Part shown: piece by piece, positions 55,443-64,000 of the stretch
How the letters are laid out: each line of letters begins with the position of its first letter
How positions within the stretch are numbered: position 1 is the stretch's first letter
Source: Nitrosococcus watsonii C-113
GTDB taxonomy: Bacteria; Pseudomonadota; Gammaproteobacteria; Nitrosococcales; Nitrosococcaceae
Assembly (NCBI RefSeq): GCF_000143085.1
Contig: NC_014315.1
Location: 1,363,001-1,427,000 of the forward strand
Length of the DNA stretch: 64,000 nt
Direction: 5' to 3'
Program-made: the position numbers and the translations under genes
Notes under the pieces: model-generated
Told to the model about the DNA's origin: nothing
Database searches by the model: none
What the model saw: only the letters and a program-made list of their open reading frames with translations

Positions 55443-57935
55443 ATGTTCCAAGGGCAAAAGTTAGCGCGATCAAAATCGGCCCGAACATTTAAAGGGCCTG
55501 TGGCTTGGCTTTTTGGACGTCAGTTGATTGCGGGTCTCAAATGGATTGGGATGTACGCTTTCTTTGGGGACAAACTTGACTCCCGTGACTGGATGCGTCC
55601 TGACGTTATCACTCGCCATGGAGAGGCGCCGGAAGAGGAAGCTTTTTGGTTCGATTACCTGGCTGACTCCGGTGATGGACAATGCGCTACTTATAATATC
55701 GCTTATTTATGCCAGCATGATCTTTGGCTTCCAAACGAAAATCCTTCCCCCGATATCGCTCAAGAAAGCAAAACAGTTTCCTTAATCGGTGACGCGGGCA
55801 ATGTCTTCAAGCTGCCGCGGGGCGAGTTCCTGTTTGTGGGGGGGGATACCTCTTATCATATTGCTGATTACGCAACCCTTGCGGACAGATTTCAGCAGCC
55901 TTTTAACTGGGCCTATGAAGATATCTTTGGACCCGAGACGCGTCCTGAAACGCGGCGGCCGATTTATGGCATACCCGGTAATCATGATTATTATGATGCC
56001 CTGGATGGATTTAATCGCCAATTTCTCAAGCCCTTTAATCAGGAACACGAACAAGATACCGAAGGCGCCGGGCCACAGCTGAGTCTCAAGGGATTTGAGC
56101 GCCTCCAGGAGGCCAGCTATGTAGCATTAAAATTGCCCTATGGCTGGTGGTTTTGGGGGTTGGATACGCAAGCCGGGAAAATTGATCGACGGCAAGCCGC
56201 CTTTTTCTTGTCTCTTTGTAATCCCGAGGTTTCCGAGGCGACCGCGGAGAATAAGGCGGCACGGAAAGCACCTGATAAATTAATTGTGGCCACGCCGGAA
56301 CCCACCACCCAATTTGGGCGGTGGGCAAGGGAAGAAGAAGCCATTGTTGAGACTTTTAAAAAGCTGGAGCTAGCGCCTAGTTTCCTGAAATCCAATGCGG
56401 GCAATTTACCGCCCAGCCAATGCCGACTCGATATCTCGGGAGACATTCATCATTATGCTCGCTACTGGGGTAAGGGTGCTGTCGATAAATCGGATCATAC
56501 CCGCACTAACTATGCCTCGGTAGTTGCTGGCGGTGGTGGTGCCTTTCTCCATCCGTCCCACACCGATGTGGAAGAGGTGGCGGAGAATCAGCTCTATCCT
56601 CCCCGGACGGTATCCCATCGGCTGATGACCCGACGTCTCTTAATGCCCTGGAATATTTTCCAAGGGGGTTATATTTGGCTCGCTGGTGGACTGATGGCGC
56701 TGATAATCTACTTTGCGGCGGTCATCCCCGAGAGCAGTTGGTCGATTTTTAAACTGATGCCTAATGGGCTAAGACCCTTGCAAAATGATGGCGATTCCTT
56801 ACTTAGTCGTATTCAAGGAGCGCTGGCTATTGAGTGGGGAAATTCGACGAGCGAGTATTATTGGGATTTGATCTATGCTCTGTTATTACTCATTTTGTTA
56901 AGCATTAGCGCGCTTCGAACGAAGCGCTTTTTCGAAGCGGCTATGGACAGGGATCGGAAAGCCTGGGCTTGGGCTCATTATCGGTTTATTGGCTTCCATT
57001 TGGCGCTTTTTGCGCCTATGGGGGTTTTTATGTATGGGTGGAATCCCAGTGGCCATCCCCACTCCTTTCTAGCCAGTGTATTAGTGCTGCTGTTTTTGCT
57101 GGCTTCCCTGGTTAGCCTCGTGATTAGCCGCCGCTACGATAACCTGTTGTTCGAACGCGCTAAGTCCCACCAGATAATCAAAGGGGATTACACGCCCTTG
57201 TGGATTTTAATGCTATTTGCGGCGGTAAGTGCCTGCCATGGCTTGTGGCATTATGGCCGATATCCGGTGGCGGTGGTTTTCGCCGATATCCTGACGATTT
57301 TAACGTTACTGCTTACCCTGGGGGGCCTCATTTTCTTCGCCGTTGTTGCGGGGGGGAGTCTGCATGAACGGGCTGGAAAATTATGGTTTGCCGCGTTGGG
57401 GTGTTGGCATGCCGTGCTGCAAATTAGCGTTCCTGTATTGTTGGTTATCTATAGTTCCTGGATCACTATTTTCATAGTAGTTAGCAGCGTCATCCTGGCA
57501 ACGCTATTGACTGCCTGGATGATGACCCGGGATTCCCTGATGAATGAAAACCGTCTCCAGCAGGAAAAGCTGGGCCGCCAGTTACTGATTATTTGGTTGC
57601 TGGTAGGCGTCTCTGCCATGCTCATTGCGAGCTGGGGAGGGGAGGCTGTGGAAGTGACGTGGAGTCGTCTTGCCGCTGCGTTTCTTGTGGGAGGAATATT
57701 GAGCTGCGTCTGGTTTGGCTGGTATTTAGTGGTGGCGCTGGCTTTTAATGGTCATAATAATGAAGCGGGGGGAGGCGCCCGCACCCAAACCTATCGTCAT
57801 TTTATCCGCTTTAAACTAACCCCGAAGAAACTTACGGGATATGTCATTGGCATTGATCAGCCTGTTGAATCTTTTCCAAAGGATAAAGAGATGCCTAAGT
57901 TTCGGCTGGTTGATGTATTTACCATAGGGCTTTAG
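55443..57935 (+). CDS. metallophosphoesterase fused to polytopic membrane domain
   Basis: 830 residues. The N-terminal about 400 form a calcineurin-like phosphoesterase: LIGDAGNVF and GGDTSYHIADY (metal motifs), GNHDYYDA (179-186), and DISGDIHHYARY as the final His-containing motif. From about 400 onward there are roughly nine to ten membrane helices and a basic C-terminal tail. The catalytic domain has no signal peptide, and its position relative to the membrane is uncertain. ATG 55443 is chosen because GGGGAGG ends five bases upstream. The substrate is unknown. It is the first intact gene of a same-strand group with cytochromes and an OYE-like flavoprotein. Confidence 0.82.
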   Translation: MFQGQKLARSKSARTFKGPVAWLFGRQLIAGLKWIGMYAFFGDKLDSRDWMRPDVITRHGEAPEEEAFWFDYLADSGDGQCATYNIAYLCQHDLWLPNENPSPDIAQESKTVSLIGDAGNVFKLPRGEFLFVGGDTSYHIADYATLADRFQQPFNWAYEDIFGPETRPETRRPIYGIPGNHDYYDALDGFNRQFLKPFNQEHEQDTEGAGPQLSLKGFERLQEASYVALKLPYGWWFWGLDTQAGKIDRRQAAFFLSLCNPEVSEATAENKAARKAPDKLIVATPEPTTQFGRWAREEEAIVETFKKLELAPSFLKSNAGNLPPSQCRLDISGDIHHYARYWGKGAVDKSDHTRTNYASVVAGGGGAFLHPSHTDVEEVAENQLYPPRTVSHRLMTRRLLMPWNIFQGGYIWLAGGLMALIIYFAAVIPESSWSIFKLMPNGLRPLQNDGDSLLSRIQGALAIEWGNSTSEYYWDLIYALLLLILLSISALRTKRFFEAAMDRDRKAWAWAHYRFIGFHLALFAPMGVFMYGWNPSGHPHSFLASVLVLLFLLASLVSLVISRRYDNLLFERAKSHQIIKGDYTPLWILMLFAAVSACHGLWHYGRYPVAVVFADILTILTLLLTLGGLIFFAVVAGGSLHERAGKLWFAALGCWHAVLQISVPVLLVIYSSWITIFIVVSSVILATLLTAWMMTRDSLMNENRLQQEKLGRQLLIIWLLVGVSAMLIASWGGEAVEVTWSRLAAAFLVGGILSCVWFGWYLVVALAFNGHNNEAGGGARTQTYRHFIRFKLTPKKLTGYVIGIDQPVESFPKDKEMPKFRLVDVFTIGL

Positions 57936-57966
57936 CGTTGCCTGGATATGCCCAAGGAGAATCGCC

Positions 57967-58107
57967 ATGTATATGATAAGTTCTCGAGAAAATTTCTGGA
58001 GCAGCGAAAGGCTTTCCAATAAAGATCACATTAAGGATGCGATGTGGTATTGGATAATCCGGACCCAAAGGCCCCGCAGTTATCATGACTCACTCTCCCA
58101 ATGTTAG
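57967..58107 (+). CDS. small hypothetical ORF (46 residues)
   Basis: Starts at ATG 57967, six bases after AAGGAGA, and 31 bases behind the phosphoesterase stop. The product begins MYMISSRENFWSSER and contains AMWYWIIRTQRP; it ends at TAG 58107. No family recognised. The good RBS and position argue for translation, but it could be chance. It overlaps the next small ORF by 23 bases in a different frame. Confidence 0.3.
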   Translation: MYMISSRENFWSSERLSNKDHIKDAMWYWIIRTQRPRSYHDSLSQC

Positions 58108-58231
58108 GGTGATTAACTGCAAGCGGATTATTGATTCCCATGGGGGATATAAATATTCGGAACCGATCTATAAATTTATTGCCAAGGAGCTTAAGTCTAG
58201 TCAAGCGCCTCAATATTTTATTCTGGAATAG
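58085..58231 (+). CDS. small hypothetical ORF (48 residues)
   Basis: The frame from ATG 58085 to TAG 58231 gives a protein with ordinary-looking composition (VRVINCKRIIDSHGG, then EPIYKFIAKELKSSQ). There is no convincing RBS, but overlap with the preceding ORF would allow coupling. Unrecognised. It may be a real small protein or the tail of a decayed gene. Confidence 0.3.
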   Translation: MTHSPNVRVINCKRIIDSHGGYKYSEPIYKFIAKELKSSQAPQYFILE

Positions 58232-58674
58232 AAGTAGTCGTTTGCTGGGGCTTAATTTATTGTCTCAGCCATTAAACCCTACGCTTGTGAATCATGGCCA
58301 GCGTGTATTGTATTTTTATTTTTTAGGAACTTAGCTTGCGGTAAATTCGTCTCTAGCCGACGTGTTTTATAATTCCTTACAGTAATATTATTTTCCTTCC
58401 TTTTTTCTCTATCTGAAATGAGCTTACGCAGCATGATCAAAAAGGTATTTCTACCTATTTGATCTGCTTTTATCGTCGTTAACAATGAGTAATAATAGAG
58501 ATCAAACTGCTTTCATTTCGGTTGAGAATATGTATTTAAATTGCCCTTAATAAATCACGCAAAGATTGTTAAAAATTTTACATAAGGAGGTATATCCCTA
58601 ACCCTATAATTGATTATTAGAAACAACTTCCGTTCTTAACTGAAGGGACACTTCAGCCAAGTGGAGACGAATCA

Positions 58675-60846
58675 ATGAAAAAGATAAATACGGTGTTGCT
58701 TTGTCCTATTGCGATCCTTGCCGTGATGGTCAGCGGCTGTGATAGCCAGCCCGAACCGGGAGAATCAGCATCCCAAGAGTCTTCCTACCCTGAACCTTTT
58801 GAATATCGTTTTGCCGGCTACGATAAGGAATGCGCAGGCATTCCAGGCTATCTAGATCCTTATCACTATGGTTACGATCTCACCGCGGAAGAAAAGCGGG
58901 GCGCTTGCACCTGGTATTTGTGGGCGGGTGGTGATCCCATGGGAGAAAATCCCTCCCAATCTAATGCAGGAGGAAATCCTCATTTCTGGCGCGAGGCTGA
59001 AGCCCGTACCTGGAAGATTGCCAAGGTCAGCGGACTTCAGGTTAATCTTAATTTCCTGGCTTTTCTAGACTCGCGCGTACGGGACGAGCGTTTCGAGAAA
59101 TTTGGAGTTATCAATGACCCCGGTTGTCAAAAAGCAAGCAAGCCTGATGCCTACGGTTTATGGCTTGATGAATGCCAGGACCCCTACTCTAGTGGCGTGA
59201 TGGGGCTGCGGGTATTCCCTAATCAGAACTTTGATCCTGAAAAATGGGATGTCCAAAAATATTTAGAGGAAGACGCCACCATCGAACCGCCTTATTTGAC
59301 GGGATTGACGTGTGGTATTTGCCATATTGCTTTTAATCCGGTTAATCCGCCCAAAGATCCCGAGCATCCTGAATGGGAAAATTTTGCCGGAGCGTTCGGT
59401 AATCAGTATATCAAGGAAGGGGCGCTATTTGGGCAAGGACTAAAGAAGGAGGACTTTCTCTACTGGGTTTATGCCAAACAGCCCGCGGGCACTTCCGATA
59501 CTTCCCGCATCAGCATGGATTTTATTGATAACCCCAATGCCATCAATTCTATTTTTTATATCACCTCGGCCCGGCCTACTTATGAAGAGGTCATGAATGA
59601 TGGCACTACCCGAAAGGTGCCTCATATCCTTAAGGATGGCGCCGATTCCATTGGTGCAGGCGGCGCGGCGCTGCGGGTCTACGTTAATATTGGCACGTGC
59701 GGCGACTACCGGATGAGTATCGACGATACTTTCCTTGGTATTAAGCCCCAACATCCGTTTGATCTTGCCAAAGCAGAAGCCGAGTGTGAGGACTGGCGTC
59801 TGACTGCCGCGCGGATGGATGATGCCGCCGCCTTTTTGAATTCTCCTCCTCCCTTTAAGCTTCAGGACGCCCCAGGTGGTGAGCAATACCTAACTAAAGA
59901 TGAGGAGCAACTAAGCTTAGGTAAAAAAGTATTTGCCCAATATTGTGCCCGTTGCCATTCCAGCAAATTGCCGGAAGGCTATAGCCATGAAGGCATGGAA
60001 AAACATGCCGATGCGGCTAAGGATGACTGGGTGAAACTGGTCATGAGCGATGATTTTCTGGAAAGAAATTTCCTCTCGGATGATCGGCGCTATCCACTTT
60101 ACTCGGATGATCCCAGTATTGCCATTGGCACCAATGCCGCCAGGGCGGTGGCTTCCAATGCAACCGAGGGTCATGTCTGGCAGAACTTCTCCTCCAAGAC
60201 CTATAAAGAATTGCCATCGGTGGGCAAGGTTGCGCTCTACAATCCCTTTAACGCCGATAAGCCTATTCAATATGAATTTCCGGCGGGTGGCCGCGGCTAT
60301 TACCGAACTCCCTCCTTGATCAGCGTGTGGGCAACCGCACCCTTCTTACACAACAATATGTTGGGAATCTACAATCATGATCCTTCCGTTAAAGGGCGAG
60401 TGGAGGCATTCATGGATGCGGCCGAGAAATTGCTTTGGCCGGAGAAACGTTTGGGGCCGGATTCTATTAAAGTGACCCCGATGGATACCTATCTGCGGTT
60501 CCGTTCCCTCGAGGTACGGGTTCCGGCGGGCACCCCCATCAAACTCCTGGCTAATATCAGTTTGGATAAAGTGGCTGATAAAAAAGAACTGCTCAAGGAT
60601 TTGAAGGAGTCGTTAAAAGATCCCACCCACCTCGTTAAACTGGTGAAGGCGTTGAAGGGTCAGGAGCAGTTTGATGATGAGTTGAAAAAGCTGGTTCCCA
60701 AATTATTGCGCTATAACCAGATCCCCGATTTTGTCGAGGATAAAGGGCACAATACCCACATCTGCCGCGATCCCTCCGATGAAAAGATAACCTGTCTTTC
60801 GGATGAGGAGAAGCGGGCGCTGATTGAATATCTGAAGTTTTTATAG
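58675..60846 (+). CDS. di-haem c-type cytochrome lipoprotein
   Basis: 723-residue exported protein. The signal peptide ends at lipobox VSGC (Cys22), so it is membrane-tethered by lipid. Two c-haem motifs are seen: CGICH at 213-217 and CARCH at 424-428, the second introducing a typical cytochrome c fold (SLGKKVFAQYCARCHSS). The C-terminal region repeats PSLISVWATAPFLHNN, a pattern of large di-haem cytochromes, and ends with a short helical KELLKDLKESLKD segment. It probably passes electrons in the periplasm. A second di-haem cytochrome of related layout follows three genes later. Confidence 0.85.
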   Translation: MKKINTVLLCPIAILAVMVSGCDSQPEPGESASQESSYPEPFEYRFAGYDKECAGIPGYLDPYHYGYDLTAEEKRGACTWYLWAGGDPMGENPSQSNAGGNPHFWREAEARTWKIAKVSGLQVNLNFLAFLDSRVRDERFEKFGVINDPGCQKASKPDAYGLWLDECQDPYSSGVMGLRVFPNQNFDPEKWDVQKYLEEDATIEPPYLTGLTCGICHIAFNPVNPPKDPEHPEWENFAGAFGNQYIKEGALFGQGLKKEDFLYWVYAKQPAGTSDTSRISMDFIDNPNAINSIFYITSARPTYEEVMNDGTTRKVPHILKDGADSIGAGGAALRVYVNIGTCGDYRMSIDDTFLGIKPQHPFDLAKAEAECEDWRLTAARMDDAAAFLNSPPPFKLQDAPGGEQYLTKDEEQLSLGKKVFAQYCARCHSSKLPEGYSHEGMEKHADAAKDDWVKLVMSDDFLERNFLSDDRRYPLYSDDPSIAIGTNAARAVASNATEGHVWQNFSSKTYKELPSVGKVALYNPFNADKPIQYEFPAGGRGYYRTPSLISVWATAPFLHNNMLGIYNHDPSVKGRVEAFMDAAEKLLWPEKRLGPDSIKVTPMDTYLRFRSLEVRVPAGTPIKLLANISLDKVADKKELLKDLKESLKDPTHLVKLVKALKGQEQFDDELKKLVPKLLRYNQIPDFVEDKGHNTHICRDPSDEKITCLSDEEKRALIEYLKFL

Positions 60847-60858
60847 GAGGTTCGGTCC

Positions 60859-62184
60859 GTGGAAAACGACATCATTTTTCAACCTCTCGCGTTTAAAAAC
60901 TTAACGGTTAAAAACCGGATCTTCCGTTCCAGTATTTCCGGCCGCTGGGACAACTACAATGGTTCGGGAACCCAAGCCCGCATTAACTGGGAAGAGAAGT
61001 TTGCCCGAGGCGGCGTAGGCGCCATCATCTCTTCTTTTGCGCCGGTGCATATCCGGGGCCGCATCATGCCTAATTACGCCATGATTGATGACGATGACAA
61101 GATTCCCTTTTGGCGTAAGGTAGGGGAGAAAGTTCATGAATATGACTGCAAGTTTATTGTGCAGTTGAGTCATTCGGGACGCCAGCGGGATGTCCCGGGG
61201 GTTGAGAATTTAATGAATAAGGGACTGTCCTCAACCAGCAAGATGGATACGTTTCATGGCCTGCTCTGTCAGGCCATGACCCTGGGAGAGATTAAGCAGA
61301 CTATCCAGCACTTTGCCGATAGCGCGCGCCGGGCCCGGGAAGCGGGCCTGGATGGAGTGGAATTACACGCTTCCCATGGTTATCTCTTCACGCAGTTTCT
61401 TAGTTCCGCCATTAACGACCGCAAGGATGAATATGGGGGTTCGCTGGAGAACCGGGCCCGCTTCTTGCTGGAGGTGATTCATGCCATTCGCAAGGAAGTC
61501 GGCGATGATTACCATCTTCAGGTCAAAATTAATATTGTGGATGAGAACAACGCTCTTTATCCCTGGGAGAAATGGGGTAACAAGCCGGAGGAGTATGTCC
61601 AGATTTGCCAATGGGTAGAGCAGGCAGGTGCTGATGGCTTGCATGTTTCGGCGGGTAGCCTCTTCCCTCATCCTTTGGTTCCGCCAGGTGGTTTCCCCCT
61701 GGATGAAACGAATTGGTGGTATGGGAGCATGGCTTCGAGTGGTGTGCGCGGTTACCTAAATTATACGGTCTTTCATTTTAAGGCATTGAGGCCACTTTTT
61801 CTTTGGCTCTGGAATCGCACCAAGAAGAAATATCCCATCGAGGGAGTCAGCGCGGAGCTTTGTAAGCAGGTTAAAGAAAGGGTCGGTATTCCGGTGCTTA
61901 ATACCGGCGGTTATCAGGCGGGTAAATTGATCCGGAAAGTGATTTCCGAGGGGTACTGTGATGGGGTGGCCATTGCCCGTCCACTAATTGCTAATAATGA
62001 TTTGCCCAAGGTCTTGCAAACGGGCAGGGACTTGCCCGAAAAACCTTGCTCATTTTGCAATCGGTGCCTTCTCAATGCGCCCGCCAATCCCCTAGGTTGT
62101 TACGATGTGCGCCGCTATGACAACCATCATGACGCCATGATTGAGGAGGTCATGACTGTTTATGATCCGCCTCCTTTTCATTAG
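60859..62184 (+). CDS. Old Yellow Enzyme-type flavoprotein with Fe-S motif, lacking the FAD/NADH domain
   Basis: 441 residues, NADH:flavin oxidoreductase/OYE (alpha/beta)8 barrel: FKNLTVKNRIFRSS opening, QLSHSGRQ, GVELHASHGYLFTQFLSSAINDR-type FMN/active-site stretch (landmark), and C-terminal GVAIARPLIAN. It is followed by CSFCNRC with a fourth Cys 12 residues on (NPLGCYD), the [4Fe-4S] pattern of the 2,4-dienoyl-CoA reductase/BaiCD/trimethylamine dehydrogenase subgroup. Those enzymes normally continue with an FAD/NAD(P)H domain of about 250 residues, which is absent. GTG start 60859 follows AGGAGG. It is 12 bases after the cytochrome stop, so co-transcribed. Confidence 0.85.
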   Translation: MENDIIFQPLAFKNLTVKNRIFRSSISGRWDNYNGSGTQARINWEEKFARGGVGAIISSFAPVHIRGRIMPNYAMIDDDDKIPFWRKVGEKVHEYDCKFIVQLSHSGRQRDVPGVENLMNKGLSSTSKMDTFHGLLCQAMTLGEIKQTIQHFADSARRAREAGLDGVELHASHGYLFTQFLSSAINDRKDEYGGSLENRARFLLEVIHAIRKEVGDDYHLQVKINIVDENNALYPWEKWGNKPEEYVQICQWVEQAGADGLHVSAGSLFPHPLVPPGGFPLDETNWWYGSMASSGVRGYLNYTVFHFKALRPLFLWLWNRTKKKYPIEGVSAELCKQVKERVGIPVLNTGGYQAGKLIRKVISEGYCDGVAIARPLIANNDLPKVLQTGRDLPEKPCSFCNRCLLNAPANPLGCYDVRRYDNHHDAMIEEVMTVYDPPPFH

Positions 62185-62226
62185 TGCCAATGCGCTTTCA
62201 TTTTAACTTTGGAAAAGGGGTTACCC

Positions 62227-62394
62227 ATGAATAACGCTGAAACCAAAACGGTCCAAACCGTCGCCAAGGATCAAACGATTGAGGATAGGGTGCGGGTGAG
62301 TCCCGTCGATCGCTATGAGCTAAAGGCTCGGAAGCGATGGGGGATTGTTGCTCTGATTATTATCCTTTTTTGGCTACTGATCGCGCTATTTTGA
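62227..62394 (+). CDS. 55-residue single-helix membrane protein
   Basis: Starts at ATG 62227 after AAAAGGGG. The N-terminal about 35 residues are charged and soluble (RVSPVDRYELKARKRWG), then one C-terminal membrane helix (IVALIIILFWLLIALF). It is located between the OYE-like and the second cytochrome genes, with 24 bases to the latter. It is possibly a small subunit or tether of the redox complex. No family recognised. Confidence 0.7.
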   Translation: MNNAETKTVQTVAKDQTIEDRVRVSPVDRYELKARKRWGIVALIIILFWLLIALF

Positions 62395-62418
62395 TTATTT
62401 TATGGAGCATGGATTGAC

Positions 62419-63939
62419 ATGGCCACGCAGCAGAAGCAATCAGTGAATAAGGCAAAAAATCCTAGAAATCCACGGCGTATGTTTAGCCTCTTGATAATCG
62501 GTATTGTGGTTGTCGCTGCTGGTTATCTTATTGCCCGTTTTGTTCCTGAAAGGCCAGTGGACTATGAGGCTATCGAAGATCATTTCAAATACGGCTCCAT
62601 TGGCAGCGAGCCTGTCAATGGATTGCCTTATTGGATTTGGAAAGTGCTTCCAGAGATGTTTCCCGAGAAGCTCCCTGGCAAGGGCGGGTATGCTTCCTTC
62701 GGATTCATTTACGAACAAGGGCGGGATTTGCCTATTGGTGTGTCGCAACGCCGGGTGACAGGTATTGAGCGCGTGTGGTTAAACTGCGCGGTTTGTCATA
62801 CGAGCACCTTGCGGGAAACGAAAGGCGCTGAGCCCCAGGTTATTCTGGGGATGCCCGCCAATGACTTTAGACTGTATTTATTCATCCAATTCTTAAGAGA
62901 AGTTGCGTTGGATAATCGTCTTACTTCGGAAAATGTCATGGCGAAGATTGAGGAAATGGGTGGTAATCTCGATCCCATCGAGAAAGTGGCCTATCGCTAT
63001 TTCGTTGTGGATCGAGTGCGCGCCGCGCTCTTCGAATTGCGCCAGCAGCTCAACTTTCTTGATCGCCAGCATCCCTGGGGTCCTGGCCGGGTGGATACTT
63101 TTAACCCCTATAAAGCCATTCAGTTTAATTTTCCCATGGATACATTACCCGCCGAGGAGTTAATCGGTCCAGCCGATTATCCTTCCATTTGGGATCAGCG
63201 GCCACGGGAAGGAATGTACCTCCACTGGGACGGCAATAACCCCTCCGTTCAGGAACGCAATAAGAGCGCCGCTTTGGGAGCGGGGGTGACGCCAGTCACC
63301 ATCGATCTGGAGCGGATTGGGCGTATTGAAGACTGGCTGTGGGATTTTAAACCCCTGGCTTATCCGAAGGAAATTACCTCGGCGAAAGCGGCGGAAGGCA
63401 AACAACTCTATGGGCAGTATTGCGCCCAATGCCATGGCATGCAGGAAGGGGATCAGTACCTATTTGATACCGGGCGGTTTTCGCGGTTGGGAAAGGTAGA
63501 ACCTATCACCGCTATTGGCACCGATCCGGGTCGGCTCAACTCCTATACCGAGCTATTATCCGTTAATCAAAATACCCTTTATGTGGGTTATCCCTGGCGT
63601 TTTAAACATTTTCGCAAAACCCATGGCTACGCCAACATGCCCCTGGATGGTCTTTGGCTGCGGGCGCCCTATTTGCATAACGGCTCGGTGCCGACGCTGC
63701 GGGATCTGCTGGAGCCGGCGGAGAACCGGCCAAAGGTATTCTATCGGGGTTATAACGTCTATGACTGGGAGAAGGTAGGCTTCATCTCGGATGTTGCCGA
63801 AGAAGATGGTCATGAATTTTTTAAATTCGATACCCAGGTAAGGGGGAATTCCAATGCCGGCCATGAAGGCGAGGCTTATGGCACCTCTCTGAGCGGAGCG
63901 CAAAAGGATGCGATGGTTGAGTATATGAAGACTTTTTAG
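62419..63939 (+). CDS. membrane-anchored di-haem c-type cytochrome
   Basis: 506 residues with one N-terminal membrane helix (about 21-42, uncleaved) and a periplasmic part with two haem motifs, CAVCH at 123-127 and CAQCH at 335-339. The C-terminal segment DGLWLRAPYLHNGSVPTL is the conserved PYLHNGS motif of di-haem cytochromes, with a distal-ligand-like region. It is related in layout to the 723-residue cytochrome at the start of this cluster. The likely role is quinone- or enzyme-linked electron transfer in the periplasm; the donor is unknown. Confidence 0.85.
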   Translation: MATQQKQSVNKAKNPRNPRRMFSLLIIGIVVVAAGYLIARFVPERPVDYEAIEDHFKYGSIGSEPVNGLPYWIWKVLPEMFPEKLPGKGGYASFGFIYEQGRDLPIGVSQRRVTGIERVWLNCAVCHTSTLRETKGAEPQVILGMPANDFRLYLFIQFLREVALDNRLTSENVMAKIEEMGGNLDPIEKVAYRYFVVDRVRAALFELRQQLNFLDRQHPWGPGRVDTFNPYKAIQFNFPMDTLPAEELIGPADYPSIWDQRPREGMYLHWDGNNPSVQERNKSAALGAGVTPVTIDLERIGRIEDWLWDFKPLAYPKEITSAKAAEGKQLYGQYCAQCHGMQEGDQYLFDTGRFSRLGKVEPITAIGTDPGRLNSYTELLSVNQNTLYVGYPWRFKHFRKTHGYANMPLDGLWLRAPYLHNGSVPTLRDLLEPAENRPKVFYRGYNVYDWEKVGFISDVAEEDGHEFFKFDTQVRGNSNAGHEGEAYGTSLSGAQKDAMVEYMKTF

Positions 63940-63976
63940 AAAGACGATGAGCAGATCAGCAGAAGGAATATAAAAA

Positions 63977-64000
63977 ATGAGTCGTTATGGGATTTGGCAC
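63977..64000 (+). CDS. start of a further gene, cut by the window end
   Basis: ATG 63977 lies 37 bases after the cytochrome stop and nine bases after GAAGGA; eight codons (MSRYGIWH) are visible. Same strand and close spacing suggest it belongs to the cytochrome/OYE cluster. Nothing can be said about its product. Confidence 0.45.

Larger units (their letters stand above)
57936..58674. other. 739-base gap with two small ORFs and AT-rich leader
   Basis: Between the phosphoesterase and the first cytochrome gene. The left third holds two small overlapping ORFs listed separately. The right part (about 58240-58670) is AT-rich and presumably contains the promoter of the cytochrome cluster. A strong AAGGAGGT near 58583 is not followed by a usable start codon. 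No RNA gene recognised. Confidence 0.4.

Overview
The window looks like chromosomal DNA of a chemolithotrophic gammaproteobacterium. The gene set (a NorD-type nitric-oxide-reductase accessory protein, a hydrazine-synthase-alpha-related haem protein, many c-type cytochromes, FetAB, MetR, an HAE1-type RND pump, aerobactin-type siderophore genes) would fit a marine nitrifier such as Nitrosococcus (Chromatiales). That genus assignment is an inference from gene content; no rRNA or housekeeping marker is present.

Layout. 1-5.8 kb: 3' part of norD, a DUF883 membrane protein, a TVP38/TMEM64 membrane protein and a membrane-bound PQQ dehydrogenase. 5.8-6.7 kb: gene-poor DNA with an IS5-type transposase remnant. 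6.7-9.1 kb: an exported HzsA-related protein with one CxxCH haem site. 9.4-14.2 kb: a minus-strand run metR > inositol-phosphatase-like > mgtE, divergent from fetAB. 14.2-20.7 kb: membrane-anchored DRGH nuclease, MurG-like glycosyltransferase, lemA with an M48 protease, a macrodomain protein and an unknown membrane protein. 20.8-25.2 kb: RND adaptor and pump without an outer-membrane channel. 25.3-30.0 kb: two large alpha-glucan/glucoside hydrolases (GH133-like, GH63-like). 30.2-31.6 kb: two envelope proteins of unknown function.

31.9-46.4 kb is an iron-acquisition block. It holds an IutA-like TonB receptor, a PepSY reductase, a type I secretion ABC/HlyD pair with an RTX-repeat substrate, an MFS transporter (opposite strand), and three very AT-rich overlapping siderophore genes: an IucA/C synthetase fused to an IucB-like acetyltransferase, a second IucA/C synthetase, and an IucD-like lysine N6-hydroxylase. 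Together they would make, export and recapture an aerobactin-like citrate-hydroxamate siderophore. The secreted RTX protein is an unexplained extra.

46.5-54.9 kb: a cytosolic 5'-nucleotidase, then a GC-rich type I restriction-modification locus hsdM-hsdS-(RhuM-Fic)-hsdR. The RM locus ends 10-13 bases before a collapsed GMC-oxidoreductase pseudogene. 55.4-64 kb: a same-strand cluster of a metallophosphoesterase fused to a polytopic membrane domain, two small ORFs, a di-haem lipoprotein cytochrome, an Old-Yellow-Enzyme-type protein that keeps an Fe-S motif but lacks the usual FAD/NADH half, a 55-residue one-helix membrane protein, a membrane-anchored di-haem cytochrome, and the first codons of another gene. 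The decayed GMC gene at its upstream edge suggests this was once a larger electron-transfer pathway. It is the best candidate here for an undescribed system. No tRNA, rRNA, CRISPR array or intact insertion sequence was seen.
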